A stretch of 47,783 nt of DNA from Phoronis australis (lineage: Eukaryota; Phoronida; Phoronidae), in contig NMRA01000869.1 of the NCBI GenBank assembly GCA_002633005.1, forward strand, positions 1-47,783, read 5' to 3'. The notes under the pieces are model-generated. The model was not told the origin of the DNA and did not search any database. It worked only from the letters and a program-made list of their open reading frames with translations. This document shows, in pieces, positions 39,801-46,312 of the stretch. A program made the position numbers and the translations under genes. Each line of letters starts with the position of its first letter. Position 1 is the stretch's first letter.

Positions 39801-42240
39801 CAATCTTACCTTGAAAGCCAGAACGATTACAAATTTTCGCCTCATTCTGCTTCAATAGCCCTAAAACTCACACCAACGCGTAATGTTGTATTATTGTCCA
39901 ACGCACGCGCTATGAAACTTTTGCGACACAAAAGCACTGTTTATTGCATATAGATCATGTATCGCGAGACTGACATCTTAGTGGCATAGGGAACTAGATC
40001 TTAGTTGGAAGTGTGCAAACTTAACGATTTAAGACTTATTTTGAATACAGTGAAAGGGAGGTGCGATGGAAACTATTTTCAAGATACATTGTACCAGTGC
40101 CATTCCACATATCCTCGTAAATTGATGGGGTAAACTTAGTAGTTCTGGTAGTTCACTTTGTTCTTAAATACGGTCAACCCGCCAAATACGTTGCAAAGGC
40201 TGACATTCTGACTATATCTACATGTAGTAATGTACACAGTAACGTCACACAAAAATGGACTGGGTTCTGCTATGGTGAATATGGGCCAAAATGGCTAACA
40301 AAATGTAGTGTACGTACCCCCATGTGGAATTCAATAACACAAATGGTCATTGCAAATGAAATTATTGCCTTTTAAATAACAACATGGTGCTTATTATCGT
40401 CAAAGAAAAATAAATGGCGATACAACATTATGTTACCATGTGATGCAGAAACAGTGTTGTAGTGTACGTACCCCCTTTTGTAGTGTACGTACCCCCATGT
40501 TTACAAATGCCATGAAAATGAAATATCACTTGGAAAGTGAGCAACATTGGTCATAGACAGTTTCCTTCCTTTAAAATGTTAGGTTAAAAGGATGTTTATT
40601 GCAAACACATTCGTTTTGAGTGAAATATTAGTCGTAGTGTAGTTTACGTACCCCCATATTTCAATTTGTGCCTATTTTCAAAGTATGGTAAAGATAAATA
40701 AATACAAATGGATCTAAAGCAATAGCACAGACATGTCACGTGCGTAACTACTAAGACATCGCAAAACATGAACCTGATGCATTTGACCCGGTAACAGAGA
40801 GATAAGGTTCTACGCACACAGCATCATATTTGAAAGAAAACAGCCAATTTGAAATATCGCCCCGGGACAGTGCGCTTGTAAACACTGTTGCCATGGACAG
40901 TGTGTACTCGTGAGTGAGTCTACATTCAGTGCTTTTCTTGGATTGTATGGTCTGTCAAAAGGTAGTGACTTTAACAATGGTTAAGCTATTTATGTAACAT
41001 GACCTTGGGACAACAGAGACGGTTGTCTTAACCAATGTTTCTTGACTAAGGTCTTGCTGTTTAGCGTCCCGTATAGCAATACCGACCTTTATCCAGCTGA
41101 AATTTTAGGAACACTGAGGGTGGTCTTCTCAGAAGTGAATGTAGACTGCAGGAATTAATTTTCCACTAAGAAATGCGCACATAGACCTACACTCAACAAT
41201 GCCCAAATGCCATGAACCGTGAATACTTGTGAGTCTACATTCACAGCGATTTTCTTGAGCTTGACAAAAGGCGTTTGGTGACAAAGCTATTTGAAGAACA
41301 CGACCTTAGTGAAAATATATACGGTCACCTTAACCAGTCTCGTTTACAATACACCTGGCGAAAACTGTGACATCACTGAAGTCAGTCTTACCCAGAAGTG
41401 ATCGTATACTCTAGGAGTTAACGCTCCACTACCGTAACATGTGTATATAGTTATTCTCCCATCTACATTTTTAGAATGTAAGGATATCTTCAGCCTGACA
41501 TTATATTGCAATGACAATATGGAGGGGAGTCCGAGTCCAGGTGAGGGCTACACTGACCTTGTTATTTCCAGACATATCACAACAGCTCAACCACACCTTC
41601 TAAACACACGTTGGCAACCAAATAGAATTTTTGAGTTGAGACAAGAAAAAAAATGGCGACCAGCTTGTGAAAGTAGTGCATAAACCGGTGGAAGACATAA
41701 AATGTTAGGCAAGGGAGTGATTGATGGTTGGTTTGGTGTGACAACAATGGTTTGGTCTGTCTAACAATCGAGTTTCATAAATGTCCATTGTCAAAAGGTA
41801 TGCATGTAACCAAACGTGCAGAGGTAGACTTTTATTATTTTCTATGAAGTGGTACTCACCCAGGCTCCACCCCTCCTCTGCGGTGATATTGGGAAATTCC
41901 TAGTGCGACTGAATTAAGCCATTTTGCGACAGTACGAGGGTGTAACTTAAAATGTCTTTTGCCAACAACATTGGCATGAAGTGTGGGTCTCAAAACGTTC
42001 ATTAACTTAACAAAGCATTAAGTTGATTGTAAAGTCACGCTGATCGTCGACATAACGTCGCGGGTTACTGAAGCAATCAAACTTCAAAAGCCCGCCCTAA
42101 ATAAACATATTCAGCATACAAGACTTAACGTATATGACAGGGGAGGGGCGAAAAGATGAAATGATTTCTGAGAAAACTCTCACCTTTCTCAATTCTGCCT
42201 TATCGAGTTGTAAACGACATGATTCCTTGTTAGAAGCCAT
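6456..42240 (-). CDS. Ankyrin-repeat / trypsin-like (FAM111-type) serine peptidase fusion gene, 11 coding exons
   Basis: This is my spliced model: exons 42184-42240, 31712-31801, 18684-18779, 18024-18122, 17369-17467, 16740-16841, 12880-12978, 12365-12593, 11022-11249, 8273-8595 and 6456-6806, all minus strand. Every junction has GT-AG borders, the phases agree (0 throughout, except phase 1 after exons 8 and 9), and the frame stays open for about 590 codons. Residues 20-214 form an ankyrin array, 215-290 a charged linker, and about 291-590 a chymotrypsin-fold peptidase with His358, Asp403 and Ser513. The His-Asp distance of 45 residues equals that of trypsin. No signal peptide or membrane helix is visible, so an intracellular protease targeted by ankyrin contacts is likely. 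The GHPDG and IEQGICIEAIYDSM segments recall FAM111 peptidases, which are nuclear or cytosolic; this family call is from memory. Substrate and partners are unknown. Exon borders are very probable; untranslated exons are not determined. Confidence 0.9.
6807..8272 (-). other. Intron 10
   Basis: Intron between exons 10 and 11. A plus-strand frame of 115 codons at 7382-7729 shows no domain and is probably chance. Words like ttccatatatggtc recur loosely near 7900-7990. Confidence 0.85.
8273..8595 (-). CDS. Exon 10: trypsin-like peptidase, catalytic Asp segment (residues 367-474)
   Basis: The exon enters at phase 1 (acceptor cgtttcag) and leaves at phase 0 (donor gtaagt); 323 bases. NEDLDVAVLKLDLQS carries the predicted catalytic Asp403 in the usual D-x-A-x-L-x-L strand. 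QLHFAGHPDGDFKVAD is the loop and strand after the domain crossover; a G-H-P-D/E-G motif there is, from memory, characteristic of FAM111-like and related intracellular trypsin-like peptidases. The segment GCKKLNSLPPPLSRFKKL between them is a longer insert than in digestive trypsins. Confidence 0.93.
8596..11021 (-). other. Intron 9
   Basis: AT-rich intron separating the His and Asp exons of the protease. I see no exon or clear repeat in it. Confidence 0.85.
11022..11249 (-). CDS. Exon 9: trypsin-like peptidase, catalytic His segment (residues 291-366)
   Basis: The exon runs phase 1 to phase 1, with acceptor ttcttctag and donor gtaagt. After a proline/serine-rich start it reads SVALIVGQTGKGSGFRVG and then DYVMTNWHVAEKL. 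The G-S-G-F beta strand followed by T-N-x-H-V is the hallmark of the first half of trypsin-like peptidases; His358 is the predicted catalytic base. No propeptide cleavage site of the R-I-V-G-G type is present, as expected for an intracellular, non-zymogen peptidase. Confidence 0.93.
11250..12364 (-). other. Intron 8
   Basis: Intron between the linker exon and the first protease exon, in phase 1. Nothing further recognised. Confidence 0.85.
12365..12593 (-). CDS. Exon 8: charged linker between ankyrin array and protease (residues 215-290)
   Basis: This 229-base exon enters at phase 0 (acceptor ggttatag) and leaves at phase 1 (donor gtatat). It starts NQKKERQGQKRASSAEG, a basic and alanine/serine-rich segment, and continues through SLELGRSVMHYLRSTGARV and RAQRREESELGIQGVDIRL. 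I recognise no domain. The segment GRSVMHYLRSTGARVPEGW could be a short helical element. It connects the two functional halves and moves the intron phase from 0 to 1, so the ankyrin module is phase-isolated from the protease module. Confidence 0.87.
12880..12978 (-). CDS. Exon 7: last ankyrin repeat, degenerating into a basic helix (residues 182-214)
   Basis: Ninety-nine bases read phase 0 to phase 0, with acceptor ttttcag and donor gtacac. The start RGETAYDVCGKGSN matches the G-x-T-A-x-D-x-A front half typical of a terminal ankyrin repeat. The second half, ITDETIKKIKKILE, is lysine-rich and probably the capping helix. Together with the first residues of exon 8 it makes a strongly basic stretch that could act as a nuclear localisation signal (inference). 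Confidence 0.9.
12979..16739 (-). other. Intron 6
   Basis: Intron between exons 6 and 7. It holds the CARD-like frame at 16443-16682 next to its 5' end; otherwise only short chance frames are present. Confidence 0.85.
16443..16682 (-). CDS. Hypothetical alternative exon with death-fold/CARD-like pattern
   Basis: A 79-codon frame starts with ATG directly after a TAA, in the same frame as ankyrin exon 6 and 57 bases behind its donor. The peptide includes THNKYLIKTDLPLYWSYIE, SLLQCKYLPGTRSETKAARL and IVQSVHKLKTD, then a basic tail. The order of leucine-rich helices, LL-x-x-K-x-L, and a later T-K-A-A-R-L-I helix recalls CARD domains. A possible acceptor, gatttcgag, precedes GAATTG in phase 0, but its pyrimidine tract is weak. 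It could be an alternative terminal exon, a relic, or chance; no transcript evidence is available. Confidence 0.25.
   Translation of the reverse strand: MNIDFEELFTHNKYLIKTDLPLYWSYIESLLQCKYLPGTRSETKAARLIVQSVHKLKTDQPRRKAPNTGTHFDFPTSTF
16740..16841 (-). CDS. Exon 6: ankyrin repeat (residues 148-181)
   Basis: This exon of 102 bases is phase 0 on both sides, with acceptor tttactgtag and donor gtatct. The peptide DGNTPVHLASQTGQAAVVEL then LLVHNGSCDVTAVNK is a full ankyrin repeat of 34 residues. If the donor is not used, the frame continues 18 codons to a TAA at 16683-16685 and an AATAAA motif lies at 16692-16697 on this strand, so a short intron-retention product ending here is possible. Directly behind that stop, in the same frame, is the open frame 16443-16682, described separately. 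Confidence 0.94.
17341..17608. repeat. Tandem exon duplication, copy A
   Basis: This block matches 17990-18262 over exon 5 and about 140 bp of intron, differing at roughly one base in sixteen. Shared intron words include tatgtaatatataatggag and ggtgacataaatgaaac. The homology reaches only about 28 bp past the donor side. Confidence 0.9.
17369..17467 (-). CDS. Exon 5: ankyrin repeat, copy A of a duplicated exon (residues 115-147)
   Basis: Ninety-nine bases read phase 0 to phase 0, with acceptor ttacatag and donor gtaatt. The peptide starts VGRTPLHCAAGCGYTQ and ends VEHNATVDVRTQ. It differs from exon 4 at W/V, W/R, Y/C and T/I, all in the front half of the repeat, while the back half is identical. 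Because both copies are phase 0 and 99 bp long, either could be skipped or duplicated without disturbing the downstream protease frame. Confidence 0.94.
17990..18262. repeat. Tandem exon duplication, copy B
   Basis: Partner of 17341-17608, offset by 655 bp. It contains exon 4. The two copies are direct repeats in the same orientation, consistent with unequal crossing-over or replication slippage that added one ankyrin repeat to the protein. Confidence 0.9.
18024..18122 (-). CDS. Exon 4: ankyrin repeat, copy B of a duplicated exon (residues 82-114)
   Basis: Ninety-nine bases read phase 0 to phase 0, with acceptor ttacatag and donor gtaatt. The peptide starts WGWTPLHYAAGCGYTQ and ends VEHNATVDVRTQ, a complete 33-residue ankyrin repeat. 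The exon and the roughly 140 bp of intron upstream of it in transcript order are nearly identical to exon 5 and its flank, 655 bp away. The two exons differ at 6 of 99 bases, giving four amino-acid changes. Confidence 0.94.
18684..18779 (-). CDS. Exon 3: ankyrin repeat (residues 50-81)
   Basis: Ninety-six bases read phase 0 to phase 0, with acceptor tttctgcag and donor gtaata. The peptide is a near-canonical ankyrin repeat: FTALLYAARWGHTEVARVL followed by EAGANVNKQDW. The usual TPLH is replaced by TALL, while the W-G-H-x-E-V helix junction and G-A-N-V-N loop are conserved. Ankyrin repeats bind protein partners, so this module presumably selects the target of the C-terminal protease. Confidence 0.93.
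23946..24170 (-). CDS. Hypothetical intronic frame with helical, death-fold-like composition
   Basis: A stop-bounded minus-strand frame inside intron 2 reads, in part, VVDLIHSSRKLLDYSEVFTV and IRYLKIKGALDLLSKLSGI. The closing K-G-A-L-D-L-L-x-x-L helix resembles the last helices of CARD-like domains. A good acceptor (ttccacattgtag) lies at the start of the frame, before TCGATTTG. The candidate donors are poor, and its phase 1 acceptor does not fit the phase-0 exons around it. I regard it as a possible relic or an exon of another transcript. Confidence 0.15.
   Translation of the reverse strand: MSKRFHIVVDLIHSSRKLLDYSEVFTVLKVKDRFDYQQILRGLPISSYIIRYLKIKGALDLLSKLSGICLKCDW
25547..25566. repeat. (GCAA)5 microsatellite
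   Basis: Five perfect GCAA units within intron 2. Confidence 0.9.
26231..26243. repeat. Poly-G run of 13
   Basis: Thirteen consecutive G in an otherwise AT-rich intron, at the edge of a locally GC-rich block (about 25970-26260) that may be a transposon fragment. Confidence 0.9.
26968..27873. mobile_element. Possible non-autonomous transposon bounded by inverted CCGTAGCCAG
   Basis: CCGTAGCCAG at 26968-26977 recurs inverted at 27864-27873. Each copy is followed on its inner side by a G-rich run (in inverted sense on the right), and the left end has the internal inverted run gggggggttcgag..ttcgaacaacccccc. The roughly 900 bp between hold no transposase frame that I can recognise. Terminal similarity is short, so the limits are uncertain. 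Confidence 0.35.
28822..28841. repeat. Interspersed-repeat end-like motif
   Basis: The words aaaatcctggatccgcccc recur, as I recall, near the ends of many invertebrate interspersed repeats. Only this short piece is recognisable; the rest of the element is not. Confidence 0.3.
31712..31801 (-). CDS. Exon 2: N-terminal ankyrin repeat (residues 20-49)
   Basis: Ninety bases read phase 0 to phase 0, with an acceptor ending tttcag and a gtaagt donor. The peptide contains VESAVFSGDYSTIVKYV and NRGWDVNQ. This is the helix-turn-helix and trailing loop of an ankyrin repeat: A-x-x-G-D at the first helix end, then a leucine/valine helix, then G-x-D-V-N. It lacks the leading TPLH, as capping N-terminal repeats often do. 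It stands alone between introns of 10.4 and 12.9 kb, but its frame and phase match both neighbours, and the repeat runs on directly into exon 3 (VNDT then DFTALLYAA). Confidence 0.87.
34260..34495. repeat. Two-copy tandem repeat of about 115 bp with internal hairpin
   Basis: Copies begin ggcaagagtt at 34260 and 34375. Both contain gggtaggatttt, gcctta, ccatttggaagg, gagttggtatt and a gaggyatcgtctc block. The first copy has ccttccatttggaagg, a 7-bp stem with a 2-base loop. Located in intron 1. Confidence 0.85.
39408..39611. repeat. Diverged repeat, copy 1 (intron 1)
   Basis: It shares gcatttgaccc, cacacagcat, gcgcttgta, gttgccatgga, gtgtgta and ctacattc in the same order with 40765-41008. Copies are clearly diverged. 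No coding frame is seen. It is probably an old interspersed repeat or a segmental duplication. Confidence 0.65.
40305..40656. repeat. Four copies of a gtagtgtacgtaccccc motif
   Basis: The motif lies at 40305-40325, 40459-40475, 40480-40500 and about 40640-40656 (the last with gtttacgta). It contains the palindrome GTACGTAC followed by five C and usually ATG. Two copies are adjacent. The spacing is irregular, so this is a clustered motif rather than a simple tandem repeat. Confidence 0.85.
40765..41170. repeat. Diverged repeat, copy 2 (intron 1)
   Basis: The first half matches 39408-39611. The second half (gagtctacattcagtg through aattaattttccacta) matches 41206-41430 in collinear blocks such as gtctacattca, gacaaaagg/gtcaaaagg, cttaacca and agaagtga. 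Confidence 0.65.
41206..41430. repeat. Diverged repeat, copy 3 (intron 1)
   Basis: It starts aatgccatgaaccgtgaat and shares the order of blocks seen in copy 2, ending gagttaacgctccact where copy 2 has gaattaattttccact. It lies directly behind copy 2, so those two form a loose tandem pair of about 400 bp period. Confidence 0.6.
42184..42240 (-). CDS. Exon 1: N-terminus (residues 1-19)
   Basis: The exon encodes MASNKESCRLQLDKAELRK and ends in AAG before a gtgaga donor, phase 0. I chose the ATG at 42238-42240 because its context is ACCATGG, a strong Kozak match, and because its frame joins exon 2 without a break. The frame stays open upstream to another ATG at 42349-42351 in a weaker context (GCAATGA), with an in-frame TAA two codons before it. 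The longer form would add 37 mostly basic residues. The splice to exon 2 spans a 10.4-kb intron, so this link is less certain than the others. The short, charged peptide has no recognisable domain. Confidence 0.7.
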
Positions 42241-42351
42241 GGTCAATGTCTGGTCCTTAGAATCCCTGCGGTTCTTCTTCGTCGAGTGAATATTATGCAG
42301 CGAACTGAAAGTACTCCTGAGTGGGTAATTCCAGAAAATTCGATGAGTCAT
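42241..42351 (-). other. In-frame upstream extension of exon 1 (alternative N-terminus)
   Basis: From the ATG at 42349-42351 the frame stays open into exon 1. The 37 added residues start MTHRIFWNYPLRSTFSSL and contain seven Arg/Lys before the main start, with acidic residues only near the end. That composition resembles a mitochondrial presequence. The ATG context is weak, so this is more likely 5' untranslated sequence, but leaky use cannot be excluded. Confidence 0.3.
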
Positions 42352-42710
42352 TGCTTAAATAGGTCATTGGCAGCCAACAGGAGGCAGGTTAGGCTTTTAT
42401 CTGACAATACGGTTAGATAACAACTGAAATGTATACTCTGCGCATTTGAACTTAGTGTTAACCTGCACGAATTTTAAATGCAACTTTCACCAATAACAGT
42501 GACACCAGCACTGTGTTGTTATCATAGACATTTTTGTACCATAATTAACTCTGTACAGTACAGCAGCACACGCTCATTCCCGGTCCCTGCTACGCCGCGG
42601 CACACAAAACCCGTCCCCCCGCTCTACTACTGAGGCCTTCGTTGCGCACGTTTCGGCACCGCCTTGGTCTCATGCAGCTAGGAACCAGGTCCCAAGCACA
42701 GTAGAGGTCC

Positions 42711-43061
42711 TCAATTTAGATTCTTGCTGGACGGGATGTAAGAAATTTCGGTGCCTGTAACGGGGAGCTGAACACCGGGCAAGTGCGTGACCCAAGGCGG
42801 CGTACTCTGTCGTTCAGCAACTATGTGCAGACGTGAGGGATTAACTTTGAACGTGTTTCCTTGGGAACTTCCTAGCACAGGTCTTTTGCCCCGTATGACG
42901 ACAGGAAGGCCAATTATCTCCCAGGCTTCAAAGGGTGAAACCTGCAAAGCGGGATGAACTGTCTTAATATCGGTTGTAGTTGAAAGATTTTGGTGATTCA
43001 AAAACTCAATATGATCAGCATTTGACAAGAAATTCAGAAATGCTATTGGTTTTATGTTCAA
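42711..43061 (-). CDS. Hypothetical frame upstream of the protease gene
   Basis: A 116-codon open frame without an ATG start (its first codon here is TTG), on the same strand and about 500 bp upstream of exon 1. It includes PFEAWEIIGLPVVIRGKRPV and WVTHLPGVQLPVTGTEISY. Local G+C is higher than in the surroundings, and the peptide reads smoothly, but I recognise no domain. It could be an upstream exon, a transposon fragment or chance. Confidence 0.2.
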   Translation of the reverse strand: MNIKPIAFLNFLSNADHIEFLNHQNLSTTTDIKTVHPALQVSPFEAWEIIGLPVVIRGKRPVLGSSQGNTFKVNPSRLHIVAERQSTPPWVTHLPGVQLPVTGTEISYIPSSKNLN

Positions 43062-43364
43062 ATATGTTATAACTTAACTTTCTTTTTAGCAGCACAGCCC
43101 AGTTGTCGGAGATTAGAGCCGTAATGGTATGTCGACGTCGATAGTCTTCAAACAGCTAAGCGGCTTTCTTAGTTTTCACTTTCAAAAATAGCTGATTACC
43201 GTAAGGTACTTTGTGTCACGGCAGGGTCAAATGCAGTAGTACGAAATGTGTACTGCCTTAGTTGATCGGGGAAGTATCCCTCAGCCGCGTACCTTGCCTA
43301 CTAAAATCTGACAGAAATTCTGATTGAAGGTTTGAACACGGTCTCTTCAACGAAGTATTTCTGC

Positions 43365-43972
43365 CTCGTCCAATCGATGAACACTAATTAATGTTCACTC
43401 ACTTCATGTAATCATGGTGTACAGTTGTAGGTCTAGTGACTCGTCCAATCGAGGAACACTAATTAATGTTCACTCACTTCATGTAATCATGGTGTAGGTC
43501 TAGTCACTTGTCCAGTCGATGAACACTAATTAATGTTCACTCACTTCATGTAATCATGGTGTAGGTCTAGTGACTCGTCCAATCGATGAACACTAATTAA
43601 TGTTCACTCACTTCATGTAATCATGGTGTAGGTCTAGTGACTCGTCCAATCGATGAACACTAATTAATGTTCACTCACTTCTTGTAATCATGGTGTAGGT
43701 CTAGTGACTCGTCCAATCGATGAACACTAATTAATGTTCACTCACTTCATGTAATCATGGTGTAGGTCTAGTGACTCGTCCAATCGATGAACACTAATTA
43801 ATGTTCACTCACTTCATGTAATCATGGTGTAGGTCTAGTGACTCGTCCAATCGATGAACACTAATTAATGTCCACTCACTTCATGTAATCATGGTGTAGG
43901 TCTAGTGACTCGTCCAATCGATGAACACTAATTAATGTCCACTCACTTCATGTAATCATGGTGTAGGTCTAG
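43365..43972. repeat. Nine-copy 67-bp minisatellite rich in TAATTA
   Basis: Units start at 43365, 43440, 43507, 43574, 43641, 43708, 43775, 43842 and 43909. The period is exactly 67 bp except in the first unit, which has 8 extra bases. Copies differ at only a few positions. Each holds gaacactaattaatgttc, an 18-bp sequence that is palindromic at 16 of 18 positions, plus caatcgatg and tcatgtaatcatgg. The array ends about 1.1 kb upstream of the protease start codon. Confidence 0.97.
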
Positions 43973-44941
43973 CCATTTCCCTTCCCATTTGCTGCTACAT
44001 GTGAAAGCACGGGTAACGGCTAGCACATGTATAAACCTTAGAACGCGACGACGTTACCCGAAAAATGAACATAAAAACACGCTATTATAACCTTAAGTGA
44101 CGTGATTCGAGACACAGTACGGAGACTAAAGCTTCATCTTTGTACGTCTGTAGCACGCACACTCTAGCGGTTGACTGTGTTAATCTTACAGGTTTTGTAG
44201 GTCTATTTTCGGTTCTGAGAAAAGTTATCCGACAAAACGTACATTCAGTTGAAAGTATAAAACAACAACACAATGAATATGACTCAGAAAAAAATGAGAC
44301 AACTTGAAGTGTTGAAATACGCACAGAAATCACACGGTAGCTGTAAACAGTGTATTACCTCAGTAGACAAAACATGTGACTAAACACCTTTGGTTTTGAG
44401 CTCTACAGGATAACTTCAAAAGAAAAATCTCGATTCCGTTGCACACTATTACTACTGCATCAAACTTTGTCAATTTTATCCAGTCAGCCGTTTGGACAAA
44501 ACTTGAAAACTATAAATTGATAACGGGGGTGATGTTTGAAAATCGACTCTGGGGTGAAGAACGGCGCATTTTCCCACCGCTTTCCTCGTGGTTAGATTTC
44601 CTCTGGATTAGTTGGAGTGACGTCACAGGCAGATCAATATTATACCACTATTCAGTTACCTGCTCCACCGTCTCACATACCCGCATTCAGCGTTGAATCG
44701 CAGCGACCTCTAGATTTTTTGGAAGAAGGCGGAGACAGTACGATGGAGATTTCGTCATGGATTCTAATGACAAATTATTGGGTCTTTGCAATCGTAAGGT
44801 GCATACGCCGCTGCTGCATTCAGCAGCAACATATAGTACTGTCGTAATGTGATCCGATGTATGATGTTGTCCCGAGTGTCCCGCGGCAAGAGTTGGACGA
44901 TGTAGGGTTAGTGACACTATTGATGAAGGGTGACGTGTACT

Positions 44942-45145
44942 CTACAGGTTACACGTGTCATTGATATTGTCACCCTCTTTGCCATCACTCCACCTTCCCA
45001 GACTAGGACCACGATGATGATCAGACCCACTTGCCCGAGCATGGCTTACTGTGTAATTTCTAGAGTACTTCATTAAACCAAACAGTCCTTTAATATCCAC
45101 TGGATACTTCCCAAAAAGCTGTTCACTATCGGTCTCATGTAACAT
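44942..45145 (-). CDS. Hypothetical exon-like frame in the 5' flank
   Basis: A 67-codon frame begins MLHETDSEQLFGKYPVDIKG. The ATG is preceded by an acceptor-like gattttattcaag, and a donor-like ACA|gtaagc lies about 35 codons in, which would make an internal exon of roughly 110 bases. It is hydrophilic and has no domain I know. It could belong to a neighbouring minus-strand gene. Confidence 0.2.
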   Translation of the reverse strand: MLHETDSEQLFGKYPVDIKGLFGLMKYSRNYTVSHARASGSDHHRGPSLGRWSDGKEGDNINDTCNL

Positions 45146-46005
45146 TGCTTGAATAAAATCGATTTCTTAGAAAGTATAATAGGTGATATCTATGATTGAA
45201 TTGCTATAGCCTTTCCTCCTGCGACTGCCTTCGAAACATTGCATGTATGCTTAACTTGAAAAATCAAGCCCATATAATGTGAATACCATAACCAGGAAAA
45301 TATGTGTCGCAGAACCGTCCCGACCATCATTGTCTTAGGTACTTGGCGTCACAGTTGATTACCAGCGATAGATTTAGACAGTGATGACATATGGCTGAAA
45401 CTTGTCTGAGTACACGTTTGTAAGGCAGCCACAGTGAAATATGACCAAATTAGTGCGAGACGGTTTTGGAATTAGTCAGTTTCGCTAGAAGCTGAACCAT
45501 TTACCCAATGCAGTATTAACAAGATTTGTAGGAAAATACATGATTTCCCAAAAAACTAAAAGGGCCAAACGAATTGAAGCGCTTCGGTCCTGGTTAAAAC
45601 TTCTGCTAAAGCATCGCTGTCAGACGGTGAATCTTCACTTGTACCGGACGACATGCCAGCACATTTTTGTGATCGCAAAAAAACAATCGTTAAACGGAAG
45701 TACACAACGCGACAGACTCGTTTTTAACGCTGATCCTTTAAATAACCTGGGCATTAACGCCTTTCGCAGCAGTACCATTTTTGACAACCATTATTTTGGT
45801 TCATGTTTCGGGGGTGGAGCATTTCATTGCAGGTGGTAATACCGTGGACTAAATCGGACCATACATAAGTTGAGCTCCATTTTACTTTCACCCCCACAAA
45901 CATGGCCTAAAAGCATAAGGAAGGCTTAGGGGTTACTTGAATTTTTTAGATTTGAGCTGAAAATGACGTAAAAACGTATTAATAATTTTGTATATTTTAT
46001 TTTAG

Positions 46006-46312
46006 ACAGCTCAATTTGAACAAACCCAACAGCTACATAAACCCCCTTTATATCAAAGAAAGACACTTTCGTTTCAAACTATTTGCCACAACTGATTATA
46101 ACTTGTTCTTTTCCCAAATGATGGTTGCAGTGGGTTTAGAATGCAATACTTCGTCATTACCCGGGACCGTGAGCAGCGACACTTGTGGAGATAATACAAC
46201 TTGTTTAGACTCACAGGTCTCTAAAAACAACCAATTGCCCAGTTCTTTCCATGCCCAGACTTCGCCTCTAATACCATCTGTATCCACCAGATATAAGGCT
46301 GTTGGTGACTAA
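46006..46312 (+). CDS. Hypothetical terminal exon on the plus strand
   Basis: After an acceptor-like tatattttattttag the frame is open for about 100 codons to TAA at 46310-46312. The peptide contains NPLYIKERHFRFKLFAT and a Ser/Thr/Cys-rich half (GTVSSDTCGDNTTCLDS). No upstream partner exon is convincing and no domain is recognised. Confidence 0.15.

Larger units (their letters stand above)
31802..42183 (-). other. Intron 1, 10.4 kb
   Basis: Long phase-0 intron behind the short first exon. It contains the 115-bp tandem repeat near 34.3 kb, the three diverged repeats between 39.4 and 41.4 kb and the GTACGTAC-C5 motif cluster. A GC-richer plus-strand stretch near 36.3-37.4 kb has several frames of 88-97 codons without a recognised domain. 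Long first introns often hold enhancers. Confidence 0.7.

Noticed and set aside
43365-43972. CRISPR-like regular repeat array
   Set aside because: The 67-bp units are contiguous with no unique spacers, and the window is clearly from an animal genome. It is a minisatellite.
45540-45839. 99-codon plus-strand frame, and the antisense MSSGTSEDSPSDSDALAEVL peptide
   Set aside because: Either strand could look like a coding start of a domesticated transposon, but no domain or splice partner could be supported.
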